The position numbers were made by a program, and so were the translations under genes. DNA of 64,000 bases from Peribacillus deserti (lineage in GTDB: Bacteria > Bacillota > Bacilli > Bacillales > DSM-1321), in NCBI RefSeq assembly GCF_016909175.1, contig NZ_JAFBFI010000004.1:62001-126000 (forward strand), in the 5' to 3' direction. Below, piece after piece: positions 47,660 through 56,052 of the stretch (positions are counted from its first letter, which is position 1; every line of letters begins with the position of its first letter). The notes below the pieces were generated by a model, which did no database searches, had not been told where the DNA came from, and saw only the letters and a list, made by a program, of their open reading frames with translations.

Positions 47660-47685
47660 TAGTATAGAGAATTGAGCTTATATAC

Positions 47686-48108
47686 AGGCACCGTTCTCCG
47701 CTTTTCTTGTTGTCCAGCTCCAAGCTGAGACCCTCGTGTCATAAGCCAATCAGTCCATGAGAAGAAAAGCACTTCTCACAGCCTGCTCGTCTTATGCAAG
47801 TCGGGTCTCTGCCTGCCTTATCCGCTTAGTTGTATATTCATTAACACTTCATCATTCAGTTTACAATTAGTTAGTATAGGCAGGCACCGCTTTTCGCTTT
47901 TCTTGTTGTCCAGCTCCAAGCTGAGACCCTCGTGTCATAAGCCAATCAGTCCATGAGAAGAAAAGCACTTCTCACAGCCTGCTCGTCTTATGCAAGTCGG
48001 GTCTCTGCCTGCCTTATCCGCTTAGTTGTATACTCATTAACACTTCATCATTCAGTTTACAATTAGTTAGTATAGGCAGGCACCGCTTTTCGCTTTTCTT
48101 GCTGTCAG
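47686..48108. repeat. 196-bp direct tandem repeat (module copies A and B)
   Basis: AGGCACCG recurs at 47686, 47882 and 48078, exactly 196 bases apart. Two full units and the start of a third are nearly identical. Each unit carries the same layered hairpin as the module inside R2 and R3. In copy A: GAGACCC (47727-47733)/GGGTCTC (47803-47809); CATAAG (47740-47745)/CTTATG (47791-47796); TGAGAAG (47758-47764)/CTTCTCA (47772-47778), with a 7-base A-rich loop. Units join as CGCTTTTCTTG then TTGTCCAGCT. It lies between yrzE and yajC, which converge on it. Confidence 0.9.
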
Positions 48109-48110
48109 TG

Positions 48111-48147
48111 AAAAAATAAAAAAGGCTGAGCACTAAGCTCAGCCTTT
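48111..48147 (-). terminator. Terminator after yajC
   Basis: AAAGGCTGAG (48121-48130) pairs with CTCAGCCTTT (48138-48147), followed by TTTATTTTTT on the minus strand. It lies between the tandem repeat and yajC. Confidence 0.85.
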
Positions 48148-48170
48148 CTACATGTATAAGTGCAGAAAAG

Positions 48171-48200
48171 CACCGTTCTCCGCTTTTCTATTTGTCTAGA
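48171..48200. repeat. Module ends joined at the yajC stop codon
   Basis: CACCGTTCTCCGCTTTTCT matches the right end of the module, and TTTGTCTAGA right after it matches the left end (TTGTCTAGCT or TTGTCCAGCT). The yajC stop codon (48188) falls inside. It looks like a joined pair of ends with no body between them. Confidence 0.55.
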
Positions 48201-48478
48201 GAAACGCTTTTCTCTTGAGCTTTTTCCGTTACTTCACGGACAGCAGCTCTGTCGTATGTAAGTCTGCTTCCGTCTCCGCAGCGGATGACCATTTTGTTTT
48301 CATCAAGAGAATCCACGATACCGTGAAGCCCTCCGATGGTAATGATTTTATCCCCTTTAGCTAAACCGCCCTGCATACTCTGAACGGCTTTTTGGCGTTT
48401 TTGCTGTGGACGAATTAATAAGAAGTAAAACAAAACAAACATCAGCAGCAATGGTATTAGAGAACCTAAAGAACCCAT
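48188..48478 (-). CDS. yajC: Sec translocase accessory subunit YajC
   Basis: 96 aa. One N-terminal membrane helix (about 5-22, GSLIPLLLMFVLFYFLLIR) followed by PQQKRQKAVQSMQGGLAKGDKIITIGG, the family signature. It joins SecDF at the translocon. The last codons and the stop run into the repeat-like sequence at 48171-48200, so its C-terminus may have been reshaped. It follows tgt. Confidence 0.93.
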   Translation of the reverse strand: MGSLGSLIPLLLMFVLFYFLLIRPQQKRQKAVQSMQGGLAKGDKIITIGGLHGIVDSLDENKMVIRCGDGSRLTYDRAAVREVTEKAQEKSVSLDK

Positions 48479-48505
48479 GTTAATTCCTCCTTTCTTTTTT
48501 TACTA

Positions 48506-49675
<1,170 letters not shown>

Positions 49676-49678
49676 CTA

Positions 49679-50707
49679 TCAGCGGATAAACATGGCATCT
49701 CCAAAACTAAAGAAACGGTATTTCTCTTCTACCGCTGTATTATAAGCTTTTAATATAGGTTCTCTCCCAGCAAGCGCACTTACCAGCATGATCAGGGTCG
49801 ATTTTGGCAGATGAAAATTTGTAATCATGCCATCAATTGCTTTAAATTCATACCCTGGATAAATAAAAATATTCGTCCAGCCGCTGTCTTCCTTAAATAC
49901 TCCTCCGCTTTTTAAGGCAATAGATTCAAGAGTTCTGGTCGAAGTGGTTCCAACCGTTATTATTTTTCTTCCCTTATCTTTTACATCATTTAAGAGACGG
50001 GCAGTGCCTTCTGTCATTACATAATATTCCGAATGCATTTCATGCTCATCAATATCCTCCACACTGACAGGCCTGAATGTACCAAGACCTACATGGAGAG
50101 TAATAAAAGCGACATGGACTCCCATTTCCTGAATTTCAGCCAATAATTCCTCTGTAAAATGAAGACCTGCTGTCGGCGCGGCTGCTGAGCCTCTTTCTCT
50201 GGCATAGACGGTCTGGTATCTGTCTTGATCCTCCAGCTGTTCTTTTATATATGGAGGGAGAGGCATTTGGCCTAATTCTTCCAGCACTTCATAAAAAATG
50301 CCTTCATATTGGAAATCCAGAATTCTCCCGCCATGCTCGCCCACATCCTCACAGACAGCCTTTAATTGTCCGTCGCCAAAAAGAATTTCAGTTCCCTCTT
50401 TGATCCTTTTAGCAGGTTTAACCAGTGCTTCCCATTTATCCCCTTCCTGCTGCTTAAGAAGGAGTACTTCAATTTTCGCACCAGTATCTGCTTTAATACC
50501 AAATAACCTGGCAGGAAGGACCTTCGTATCATTCAGAACCAATACGTCTCCTGGCGTTAAGTAATTCTTGATATTTTTAAAAATTTCGTGAGTGATTTCC
50601 CCGGTTTCCTTATCAAGTACCATTAATCTGCTTTCTGTTCTCTGCTCAAGCGGTGTCTGGGCAATCAATTCTTCCGGTAAATGAAAATCAAATAATTCTA
50701 CTTTCAT
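49679..50707 (-). CDS. queA: S-adenosylmethionine:tRNA ribosyltransferase-isomerase QueA
   Basis: 342 aa. Moves the ribosyl part of SAM onto preQ1 in tRNA. Starts [38 protein letters not shown] near 170 and [11 protein letters not shown]-type segment ([13 protein letters not shown]) near 205 are intact. The 200-base gap to ruvB shows no gene. Confidence 0.97.
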   Translation of the reverse strand: MKVELFDFHLPEELIAQTPLEQRTESRLMVLDKETGEITHEIFKNIKNYLTPGDVLVLNDTKVLPARLFGIKADTGAKIEVLLLKQQEGDKWEALVKPAKRIKEGTEILFGDGQLKAVCEDVGEHGGRILDFQYEGIFYEVLEELGQMPLPPYIKEQLEDQDRYQTVYARERGSAAAPTAGLHFTEELLAEIQEMGVHVAFITLHVGLGTFRPVSVEDIDEHEMHSEYYVMTEGTARLLNDVKDKGRKIITVGTTSTRTLESIALKSGGVFKEDSGWTNIFIYPGYEFKAIDGMITNFHLPKSTLIMLVSALAGREPILKAYNTAVEEKYRFFSFGDAMFIR

Positions 50708-50910
50708 CCTTACAACTCCGTTCTTTCAAAGCTGCCTTCTATCTTAAATTATGGAAAACATATTAAATGACGGGCAGTAAATACTGACTAGGATTTTCTA
50801 CGATTGAGATTTAAAGGCGGATGCTCCCCTGCCGACTTTACTATAGCATGAAGAAGCCAGGCTATTAATAAAATGGCACCGGTATGATCAGCATGCTGGA
50901 AAAATCGTCA

Positions 50911-51909
50911 TCATGATGGAATCTCCATATTGAAATGTTCATACACCAGATGTGTGGCAATTCTGCCGCGTGGAGTTCTTTGCAAAAATCCTATCTGCAG
51001 CAGATAAGGTTCATATACATCTTCAATGGTATGCGATTCTTCACCAATCGTCGCTGAGATCGTATCGAGGCCTACAGGACCACCCCGGAAGCGTTCAATA
51101 ATCCCTTTAAGTAATTTATGGTCAATATGATCTAATCCTAAACGGTCAACCTGCATTAATTCAAGCGCATGGTCAGCAAGTACAACAGTGACAAACCCAT
51201 CCCCTTTTACCTGCGCAAAATCCCTTACACGCCGCAATAGACGGTTGGCTATCCTGGGTGTCCCTCTTGACCTTCTCGCTATTTCATCTGCCGCCTCATC
51301 GGCGATATCTGTATCAAGTATTTCTGCGGTTCTGATTACAATCTGTTTCAGCTGTTCTACTGTATAATATTCCAGCCTGCTAAGTACACCAAAACGATCC
51401 CGAAGAGGCGCAGACAGCGAACCCGCACGCGTCGTTGCACCTACCAGCGTAAATGGCGGAAGGTCAATTCTTACAGATCTGGCTGATGGCCCTTTTCCAA
51501 TTACAATATCCAGGCAGAAATCTTCCATAGCTGGATACAGCACTTCTTCGACGGTTCTCGGCAGCCGGTGAATCTCATCAATGAATAGAACATCACCAGG
51601 CTGCAAGGCACTTAATATAGCCGCCAGATCGCCGGGCCTCTCTATGGCGGGTCCGGAAGTAGTCCTTAAATTAACTCCCATTTCATTGGCAATAATAGCC
51701 GCGAGCGTCGTTTTCCCAAGGCCCGGAGGTCCATACAATAGAACATGGTCAAGCGTTTCTTCGCGGATTTTAGCAGCTTCAATAAAGACTTCCAGGTTCG
51801 ATTTTACCTTTTCCTGTCCAATATACTGCTTTAAATTCTGAGGACGCAGACTTAATTCATAGGAAATTTCATTGAGATCAGCTTCCTGTTTAACAATTCG
51901 ATCCTCCAT
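50911..51909 (-). CDS. ruvB: Holliday junction branch-migration helicase RuvB
   Basis: 332 aa. AAA+ motor: Walker [12 protein letters not shown] near 60, Walker [10 protein letters not shown] near 108, sensor 1 LVGATTRAG near 155, arginine finger region LRDRFGV near 170, and C-terminal winged helix with [13 protein letters not shown]. It follows ruvA by 12 bases. Confidence 0.98.
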   Translation of the reverse strand: MEDRIVKQEADLNEISYELSLRPQNLKQYIGQEKVKSNLEVFIEAAKIREETLDHVLLYGPPGLGKTTLAAIIANEMGVNLRTTSGPAIERPGDLAAILSALQPGDVLFIDEIHRLPRTVEEVLYPAMEDFCLDIVIGKGPSARSVRIDLPPFTLVGATTRAGSLSAPLRDRFGVLSRLEYYTVEQLKQIVIRTAEILDTDIADEAADEIARRSRGTPRIANRLLRRVRDFAQVKGDGFVTVVLADHALELMQVDRLGLDHIDHKLLKGIIERFRGGPVGLDTISATIGEESHTIEDVYEPYLLQIGFLQRTPRGRIATHLVYEHFNMEIPS

Positions 51910-51921
51910 GCCGATTCCCCC

Positions 51922-52533
51922 CTATTTTAGCAAGGTCTTTAACGCCCGCTTAATATACTCTTCGGTAGACAGATTTTCTTTGCTAAGCTCTTTCGCCGCT
52001 TTCTGTGTTTCCTTATCTGAATATCCCAGAGCCTTAAGAGCGAGAAGCGCCTCTTCCAGCTCTTCAGAAAAACTGCCTGATGAGTAGGAATGAGATCCTT
52101 CATTGAACAGATTAGGAAAGAATTCGGGAACAATGTGTTCAAGCTTTCCTTTCAGGTCTAGAATCATTTGCCGGGCCGTTTTTTTACCTACTCCCGGAAA
52201 TTTCACCAGGAATTTTTCATCTTCATTTTCAATTGCCTGGACTACCTGCTGAACCTGCCCTGAAGCCAGGATAGCGAGCGCTCCTTTAGGTCCTATTCCG
52301 GTAACGTTCAAGAGCTTTGTAAATAAAGCCTTTTCTTCTCGGGATTTGAATCCGTAAAGCGCCGCAATATCTTCTCTTACATAATGATAAATATAAACGG
52401 TTACACTCTCACTGCCTTTATTCGTAAAAACAAAAGGATTAGGTGTCATGATTTGATACCCGATCCCATTATTCTCAATAACTATGTATTCTGGCGCAAT
52501 ATAATCAACCGTACCTTTTATAAAATCGTACAA
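51922..52533 (-). CDS. ruvA: Holliday junction DNA-binding protein RuvA
   Basis: 203 aa from a TTG at 52533 ([20 protein letters not shown]). AGAGGAG is nine bases upstream and the family begins exactly here; a longer in-frame start adds 15 residues without homology. OB fold (1-62), two HhH motifs ([16 protein letters not shown] and [16 protein letters not shown]) and the C-terminal RuvB-binding domain. Confidence 0.95.
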   Translation of the reverse strand: MYDFIKGTVDYIAPEYIVIENNGIGYQIMTPNPFVFTNKGSESVTVYIYHYVREDIAALYGFKSREEKALFTKLLNVTGIGPKGALAILASGQVQQVVQAIENEDEKFLVKFPGVGKKTARQMILDLKGKLEHIVPEFFPNLFNEGSHSYSSGSFSEELEEALLALKALGYSDKETQKAAKELSKENLSTEEYIKRALKTLLK

Positions 52534-52669
52534 ATACTTTCGCTCCTCTGATTTGCTGTACACCATTTTACCATACAATTCAGAAGAAGTTTATAAAAAC
52601 ATGGACAATCCATGAACATTTGTTCGATATAAATTACAGCAGAAACTTATTATTGCCAATGGGGCTGAT

Positions 52670-52790
52670 CAAGCGTCTGCTTCAATGCGCGATAGTCGGG
52701 CCTCTTTGGGCGGAAAATTTGCTTCTTCGCGCGATAATCCGGCTCCTTTGCGCGGAAATACTGCTTGCGCGATAAAAAGTGCGGGTTATT
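52670..52790. repeat. 21-bp periodic array D
   Basis: Between bofC and ruvA. Successive 21-base units start at about 52686 (TGCGCGATAGTCGGGC), 52707 (TGGGCGGAAAATTTGC), 52728 (CGCGCGATAATCCGGC) and 52749 (TGCGCGGAAATACTGC), with a further TGCGCGATAAAAAG at 52766. Each ends in CT-rich sequence. The region is richer in G+C than its surroundings. Confidence 0.65.
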
Positions 52791-52841
52791 GCTGGTTCTT
52801 TGTGAAAAGACCGAACTTTTCTGAAATATTTCCCCAATAAG

Positions 52842-52865
52842 AAAGGCTGCCCATTAGCAGCCTTT
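52842..52865 (-). terminator. Terminator after bofC
   Basis: Perfect 9-bp stem AAAGGCTGC/GCAGCCTTT, then TCTTATT on the minus strand; starts just past the bofC stop. Confidence 0.75.
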
Positions 52866-52869
52866 AGTA

Positions 52870-53406
52870 TTATTTGGTATATGATTTGAATGTCTCAAGA
52901 ACATCATCATATTGTTTCTTGTCAGATATTTTGATTCCGTCATAAAGCTTTTTCTGTGTTCTGCCTTCAAGCTTCTTAATATCAAGCTGAAAAAAGGATT
53001 GGATGATATGGGATTCACTGGGCCTGCCATTGAAAATGGATAGTGTTCCATCATCACTTAAACCAAAATATCCATTCGTTTTTAAAAGAGGAGAAATGTC
53101 ATTAAGGTGTTTTTGGAAAATAACCTGTTTATTATTCTGAGAAATCAGCTGCCAGCCGGTGTACTGCGCCCAGAAATCTTCCATTGACCAAATGGTTTCC
53201 GTCAGAGATTCTTCACTGATATCTCCATCCACATAAACCCGCTGTAATATAACTTCCCTTATGATAGGGGGGCCGCTATGCTTCGAAATCAATATCTGCG
53301 CAGACTTGATTCCAGGTGTTTTCTCTCGAACTATCTCAGCCGAGGCTGTTTGTGAAAAGCTTATTAGAATGAACATACAGCTTACTATTATAGTATACAT
53401 TTTCAT
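52870..53406 (-). CDS. bofC: BofC, intercompartmental signalling regulator of sporulation
   Basis: 178 aa from ATG 53406 (AAAGGTGAT upstream); longer frames upstream lack homology. Signal peptide MKMYTIIVSCMFILISFSQ ending before AEIVREK. Mature part has VILQRVYVDGDISEE and WSMEDFWAQYTGWQLI, and a C-terminal domain with YFGLSDDGTLSIFNG. In B. subtilis BofC is made in the forespore and exported to delay SpoIVB signalling, hence pro-sigma-K processing; sigK itself starts this window. Confidence 0.9.
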   Translation of the reverse strand: MKMYTIIVSCMFILISFSQTASAEIVREKTPGIKSAQILISKHSGPPIIREVILQRVYVDGDISEESLTETIWSMEDFWAQYTGWQLISQNNKQVIFQKHLNDISPLLKTNGYFGLSDDGTLSIFNGRPSESHIIQSFFQLDIKKLEGRTQKKLYDGIKISDKKQYDDVLETFKSYTK

Positions 53407-53582
53407 AGAGATCACCTTTGCACATAGGACTTTTATGTGTATTCTCTCCCTTTTTGCAAAAAATATCCATTCTTCCACAAGATTTATTACGAAACATAAA
53501 AAATTGCTGATGCACGAATTTCGAATCTCCTTGCCCAGCTGCACATATATTGTTACAGATACAAAGAGAGGAGGGCCTAAGG

Positions 53583-54248
53583 ATGCAGCAGTCGGACAGA
53601 AGAAGTGAGAGATACCCTTCAATTAGAGTAACCGGGTTTGGCTCTGTTAGTGTACAGCCGGATAAAGCTTCTTTAATAGCTGGAGTTATTACGGACGGAA
53701 ACTCTGCAGCAGCGGCCCAGGCTGAGAATGCTTCAAAAATATCTGCCGTAATCGCAGCCATTATTAAGGCAGGTGTACAACGGCAGGACATACAAACAAG
53801 CGAGTACAGAATTGATATCCTCTATGACTATGTTGAAGGGAAACAAGTATTTAAAGGCTATAGAGTAACCCATTTGCTCAGCATTTCTTTCCTCAATACA
53901 GCGCTGACTGGATCCGTTATAGATGCTGCGGCAGCGAATGGAGCCAATTCTATTTCTAATGTTTCCTTTCAAGCTTCCAATCCCTCTGCGTTTTATCTCA
54001 AGGCTCTTTCACTTGCAGTACAAGATGCACAGAATAAAGCAGTATCAATCGCCATTTCTGTACATTCAAATATCATGCCAGAACCTCTGGAAATAATTGA
54101 ACTAACAGATATGGAACCTCAGCCAAGAGTGCTTGGGCTTCAATCAACCTCTTTGCCGGCAGCTGCTACACCTATTGAACCCGGCCGAACGCAGATTACA
54201 GCTAAAATATCAGCCCTTTTTCGTTATGGGCGGACTCTGAAGCCATAA
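53583..54248 (+). CDS. SIMPL domain protein (DUF541)
   Basis: 221 aa from ATG 53583, with GAGGAGG about nine bases upstream. It opens with RYPSIRVTGFGSVSVQPDKA, the SIMPL/BP26 signature, and continues with VQRQDIQTSEYRIDILYDY. Family members elsewhere are usually periplasmic or secreted and form ring assemblies; here there is no signal peptide, so it is probably cytoplasmic. The role is unknown. Single plus-strand gene, divergent from bofC and with its own terminator. Confidence 0.85.
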   Translation: MQQSDRRSERYPSIRVTGFGSVSVQPDKASLIAGVITDGNSAAAAQAENASKISAVIAAIIKAGVQRQDIQTSEYRIDILYDYVEGKQVFKGYRVTHLLSISFLNTALTGSVIDAAAANGANSISNVSFQASNPSAFYLKALSLAVQDAQNKAVSIAISVHSNIMPEPLEIIELTDMEPQPRVLGLQSTSLPAAATPIEPGRTQITAKISALFRYGRTLKP

Positions 54249-54252
54249 ACAT

Positions 54253-54284
54253 AAAAGAGCAAGGCTCCTTAGCTTTGCTCTTTC
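54253..54284 (+). terminator. Terminator after the SIMPL gene
   Basis: AAAGAGCAA (54253-54261) pairs with TTGCTCTTT (54274-54282), with an inner GCT/AGC; T-tail short. Confidence 0.65.
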
Positions 54285-54302
54285 TAGTTTAAAGCACTTC
54301 TG

Positions 54303-54962
54303 TCATTTGCGGACATTTTGGAATAAATCCTTTAAATCAGAATCAACAAGAGTCCTCGGACCTCCGTCTCTTAATTCGTTATCGAGGGTATCGATCCGGT
54401 TGTACGTACCCGGGTCTGTTACAACTGTAACTTCTTTGCCTCTGGCTGAATTTTCCAGTGTCCTTTCCAGCTCTTTACTCGTTTTTTCTTTATTTTTATT
54501 CTTAAACAGAATCACAGCGACTATGGCTCTGTCTTGATAGACCGCCGCTCTCGCTGTACTTACATTATGATTTTGGATCGCCGCTCTTTCAAGCCGTTCT
54601 GTCAATTTTCCATCATAGGCCGTGTAATAAGACGAACGAACATCCATGGCCCCTCCCTGCTTATTGTTTTTCCCCAAATGGTCGTGATAATTTTGATCTC
54701 TTCTACTGTGACCATCTCCCTGGTAGACCGCATTATCGGGATGTGAAGGATAGTCTTCTTCGTTAGCTCTATCTCTTTTACCAGTACCTCCATACAAAAG
54801 ACGGGGAATAATACCATCCTTGCTATTGGTTACGAAATCTTTTTCAGTATTATAAACCGGATGGTTTCCAGCGGCTCCATATTCTGTGTTATTCTCTCCA
54901 CCGCAGCCGCTGAGGAACAGCAAAACGAAAGCTGCTGCAGCCAAGCTGTATTTTTTGATCAA
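54303..54962 (-). CDS. coxA: YhcN/YlaJ family sporulation lipoprotein (CoxA-like)
   Basis: 219 aa from a TTG at 54962 (GGGGG eight bases upstream). Lipoprotein signal with lipobox LSGC near 22. Low-complexity Tyr/Asp/Asn linker, then the conserved domain RLERAAIQNHNVSTARAAVY and EVTVVTDPGTYNRIDTL. It lies next to safA, as CoxA (YrbB) does in B. subtilis, a cortex-associated protein; the gene name is given by position. Its ribosome binding site lies in the 3' arm of a long hairpin. Confidence 0.82.
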   Translation of the reverse strand: MIKKYSLAAAAFVLLFLSGCGGENNTEYGAAGNHPVYNTEKDFVTNSKDGIIPRLLYGGTGKRDRANEEDYPSHPDNAVYQGDGHSRRDQNYHDHLGKNNKQGGAMDVRSSYYTAYDGKLTERLERAAIQNHNVSTARAAVYQDRAIVAVILFKNKNKEKTSKELERTLENSARGKEVTVVTDPGTYNRIDTLDNELRDGGPRTLVDSDLKDLFQNVRK

Positions 54963-54970
54963 CAGAAAAA

Positions 54971-55025
54971 CCCCCTTTATAGACACCGAGCACTATGCTC
55001 ACTAATAGTATCTATAAAAAAGGGG
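54971..55025 (-). terminator. Long hairpin that contains the coxA ribosome binding site
   Basis: On the minus strand CCCCTTTTTTATAGA pairs with TCTATAAAGGGG, with GAGC/GCTC inside, followed by GTTTTTCTG and then the TTG start of coxA. It follows the CotS-like gene and looks like its terminator, while AAAGGGGG in its 3' arm is the coxA Shine-Dalgarno. Confidence 0.7.
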
Positions 55026-55041
55026 AATTTACTAAAAAATT

Positions 55042-56052
55042 TCAGCGCTGCTGTGGAAGTTTAGCAATCCGTTCTTTTAGGTGTTCCTGGAATAAGATCC
55101 TCTTTTCAAAGCCCTCCACTGTCAGCTTCCAGACTGAATGGACATGCGCCTGGCTTCCAAGCAGATTTTCTCTTACAAGCCTGTTCCATTCTCTGAAGAT
55201 ATCAGAAGGAAATCCTAATCCATAAACAAATGCAGGGTTATTTTTTAGGTTTCTAAATGCCGTGTAGGACCATAATTCTTTATAAGAATACTTGATGGAT
55301 GGGAGAATCCTGTTGGCGAACTGTAAATAGTCAATTATAGGCGGAGCCTTGGAAATCAGGTCCCAGTCAATTAAATATACTTCTCCGGAATGGACTCTTA
55401 AAAAATTGTGATAGGCAACATCTCCGTGAGTAATAACAGCAGGTTCTTTATATAAGTGGCTTTCATGTTCTTTGACTCCCCGCAAAGCCCAATGGCCCCA
55501 CATAATTGCCTGTTTTATTACCTGCTCCGGGACATAATTTGCAACTATATGGGAAATGCTCTCAAATTCTTCAAGCCGCTGTTTCCATTTTGCTGTCTGA
55601 TTGTATCTAGGAATGGCATAATAAAATCGCCGATCCTTTACTATGTTCCCTGTCGCCCGATGCAATTCTCCAAGAAGCCTTAATCCTTCTGCCCGATTTT
55701 TCCTGGTATTAAAACGGAATTCTTCTCTATGAGGTTTCAAATATTCAATGAACCCATAGTAATATCCTTCATGTTCGAAGGGCTGTATATCAAATAAAAA
55801 TTTATAGGTTTTATAAAATCCATATTGTCTCAGAAGTTTAGTCAGAGCTTTCTGTGTCTGATATTTTTTTAAACTGGAAAATCCTTTAAAAAAATATGTC
55901 CTTCTGCGAGTGTGAATCATAAAAACATTATTTCGGATTTTATTAATCTTTTTTACTTCAAATCCGTAATTCGCCAAATAAGCAAGGAGACGAGCGCGGA
56001 ATGCACTGTCTCCTTTAGGCTTACCGCCCATAGTCCGCGCTTTCATCAGCAT
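55042..56052 (-). CDS. CotS-like spore coat protein, kinase-like fold
   Basis: 336 aa, aminoglycoside-phosphotransferase-type fold of the CotS/YutH/YsxE family. N-lobe segments NNVFMIHTRRRTYFFKGF and QKALTKLL; catalytic loop THGDVAYHNFL near 213 and metal site VYLIDWDLIS near 228 are both present, so it could be an active kinase. The start is uncertain: the ATG at 56052 overlaps the end of safA by 32 bases and has no clear ribosome binding site, which suggests coupling to safA; ATG 56031 is the alternative. A coat role is inferred from the family and from safA next door. Confidence 0.82.
   Translation of the reverse strand: MLMKARTMGGKPKGDSAFRARLLAYLANYGFEVKKINKIRNNVFMIHTRRRTYFFKGFSSLKKYQTQKALTKLLRQYGFYKTYKFLFDIQPFEHEGYYYGFIEYLKPHREEFRFNTRKNRAEGLRLLGELHRATGNIVKDRRFYYAIPRYNQTAKWKQRLEEFESISHIVANYVPEQVIKQAIMWGHWALRGVKEHESHLYKEPAVITHGDVAYHNFLRVHSGEVYLIDWDLISKAPPIIDYLQFANRILPSIKYSYKELWSYTAFRNLKNNPAFVYGLGFPSDIFREWNRLVRENLLGSQAHVHSVWKLTVEGFEKRILFQEHLKERIAKLPQQR

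Noticed and set aside
47686-48108. CRISPR array
   Set aside because: The repeat unit is 196 bases with no unique spacers and no cas genes; it is a tandem duplication.
50708-50910. Possible small hydrophobic frame between ruvB and queA
   Set aside because: A readable stretch has no start codon in frame. B. subtilis may have a small gene here (DUF2905), but I see none that is intact.
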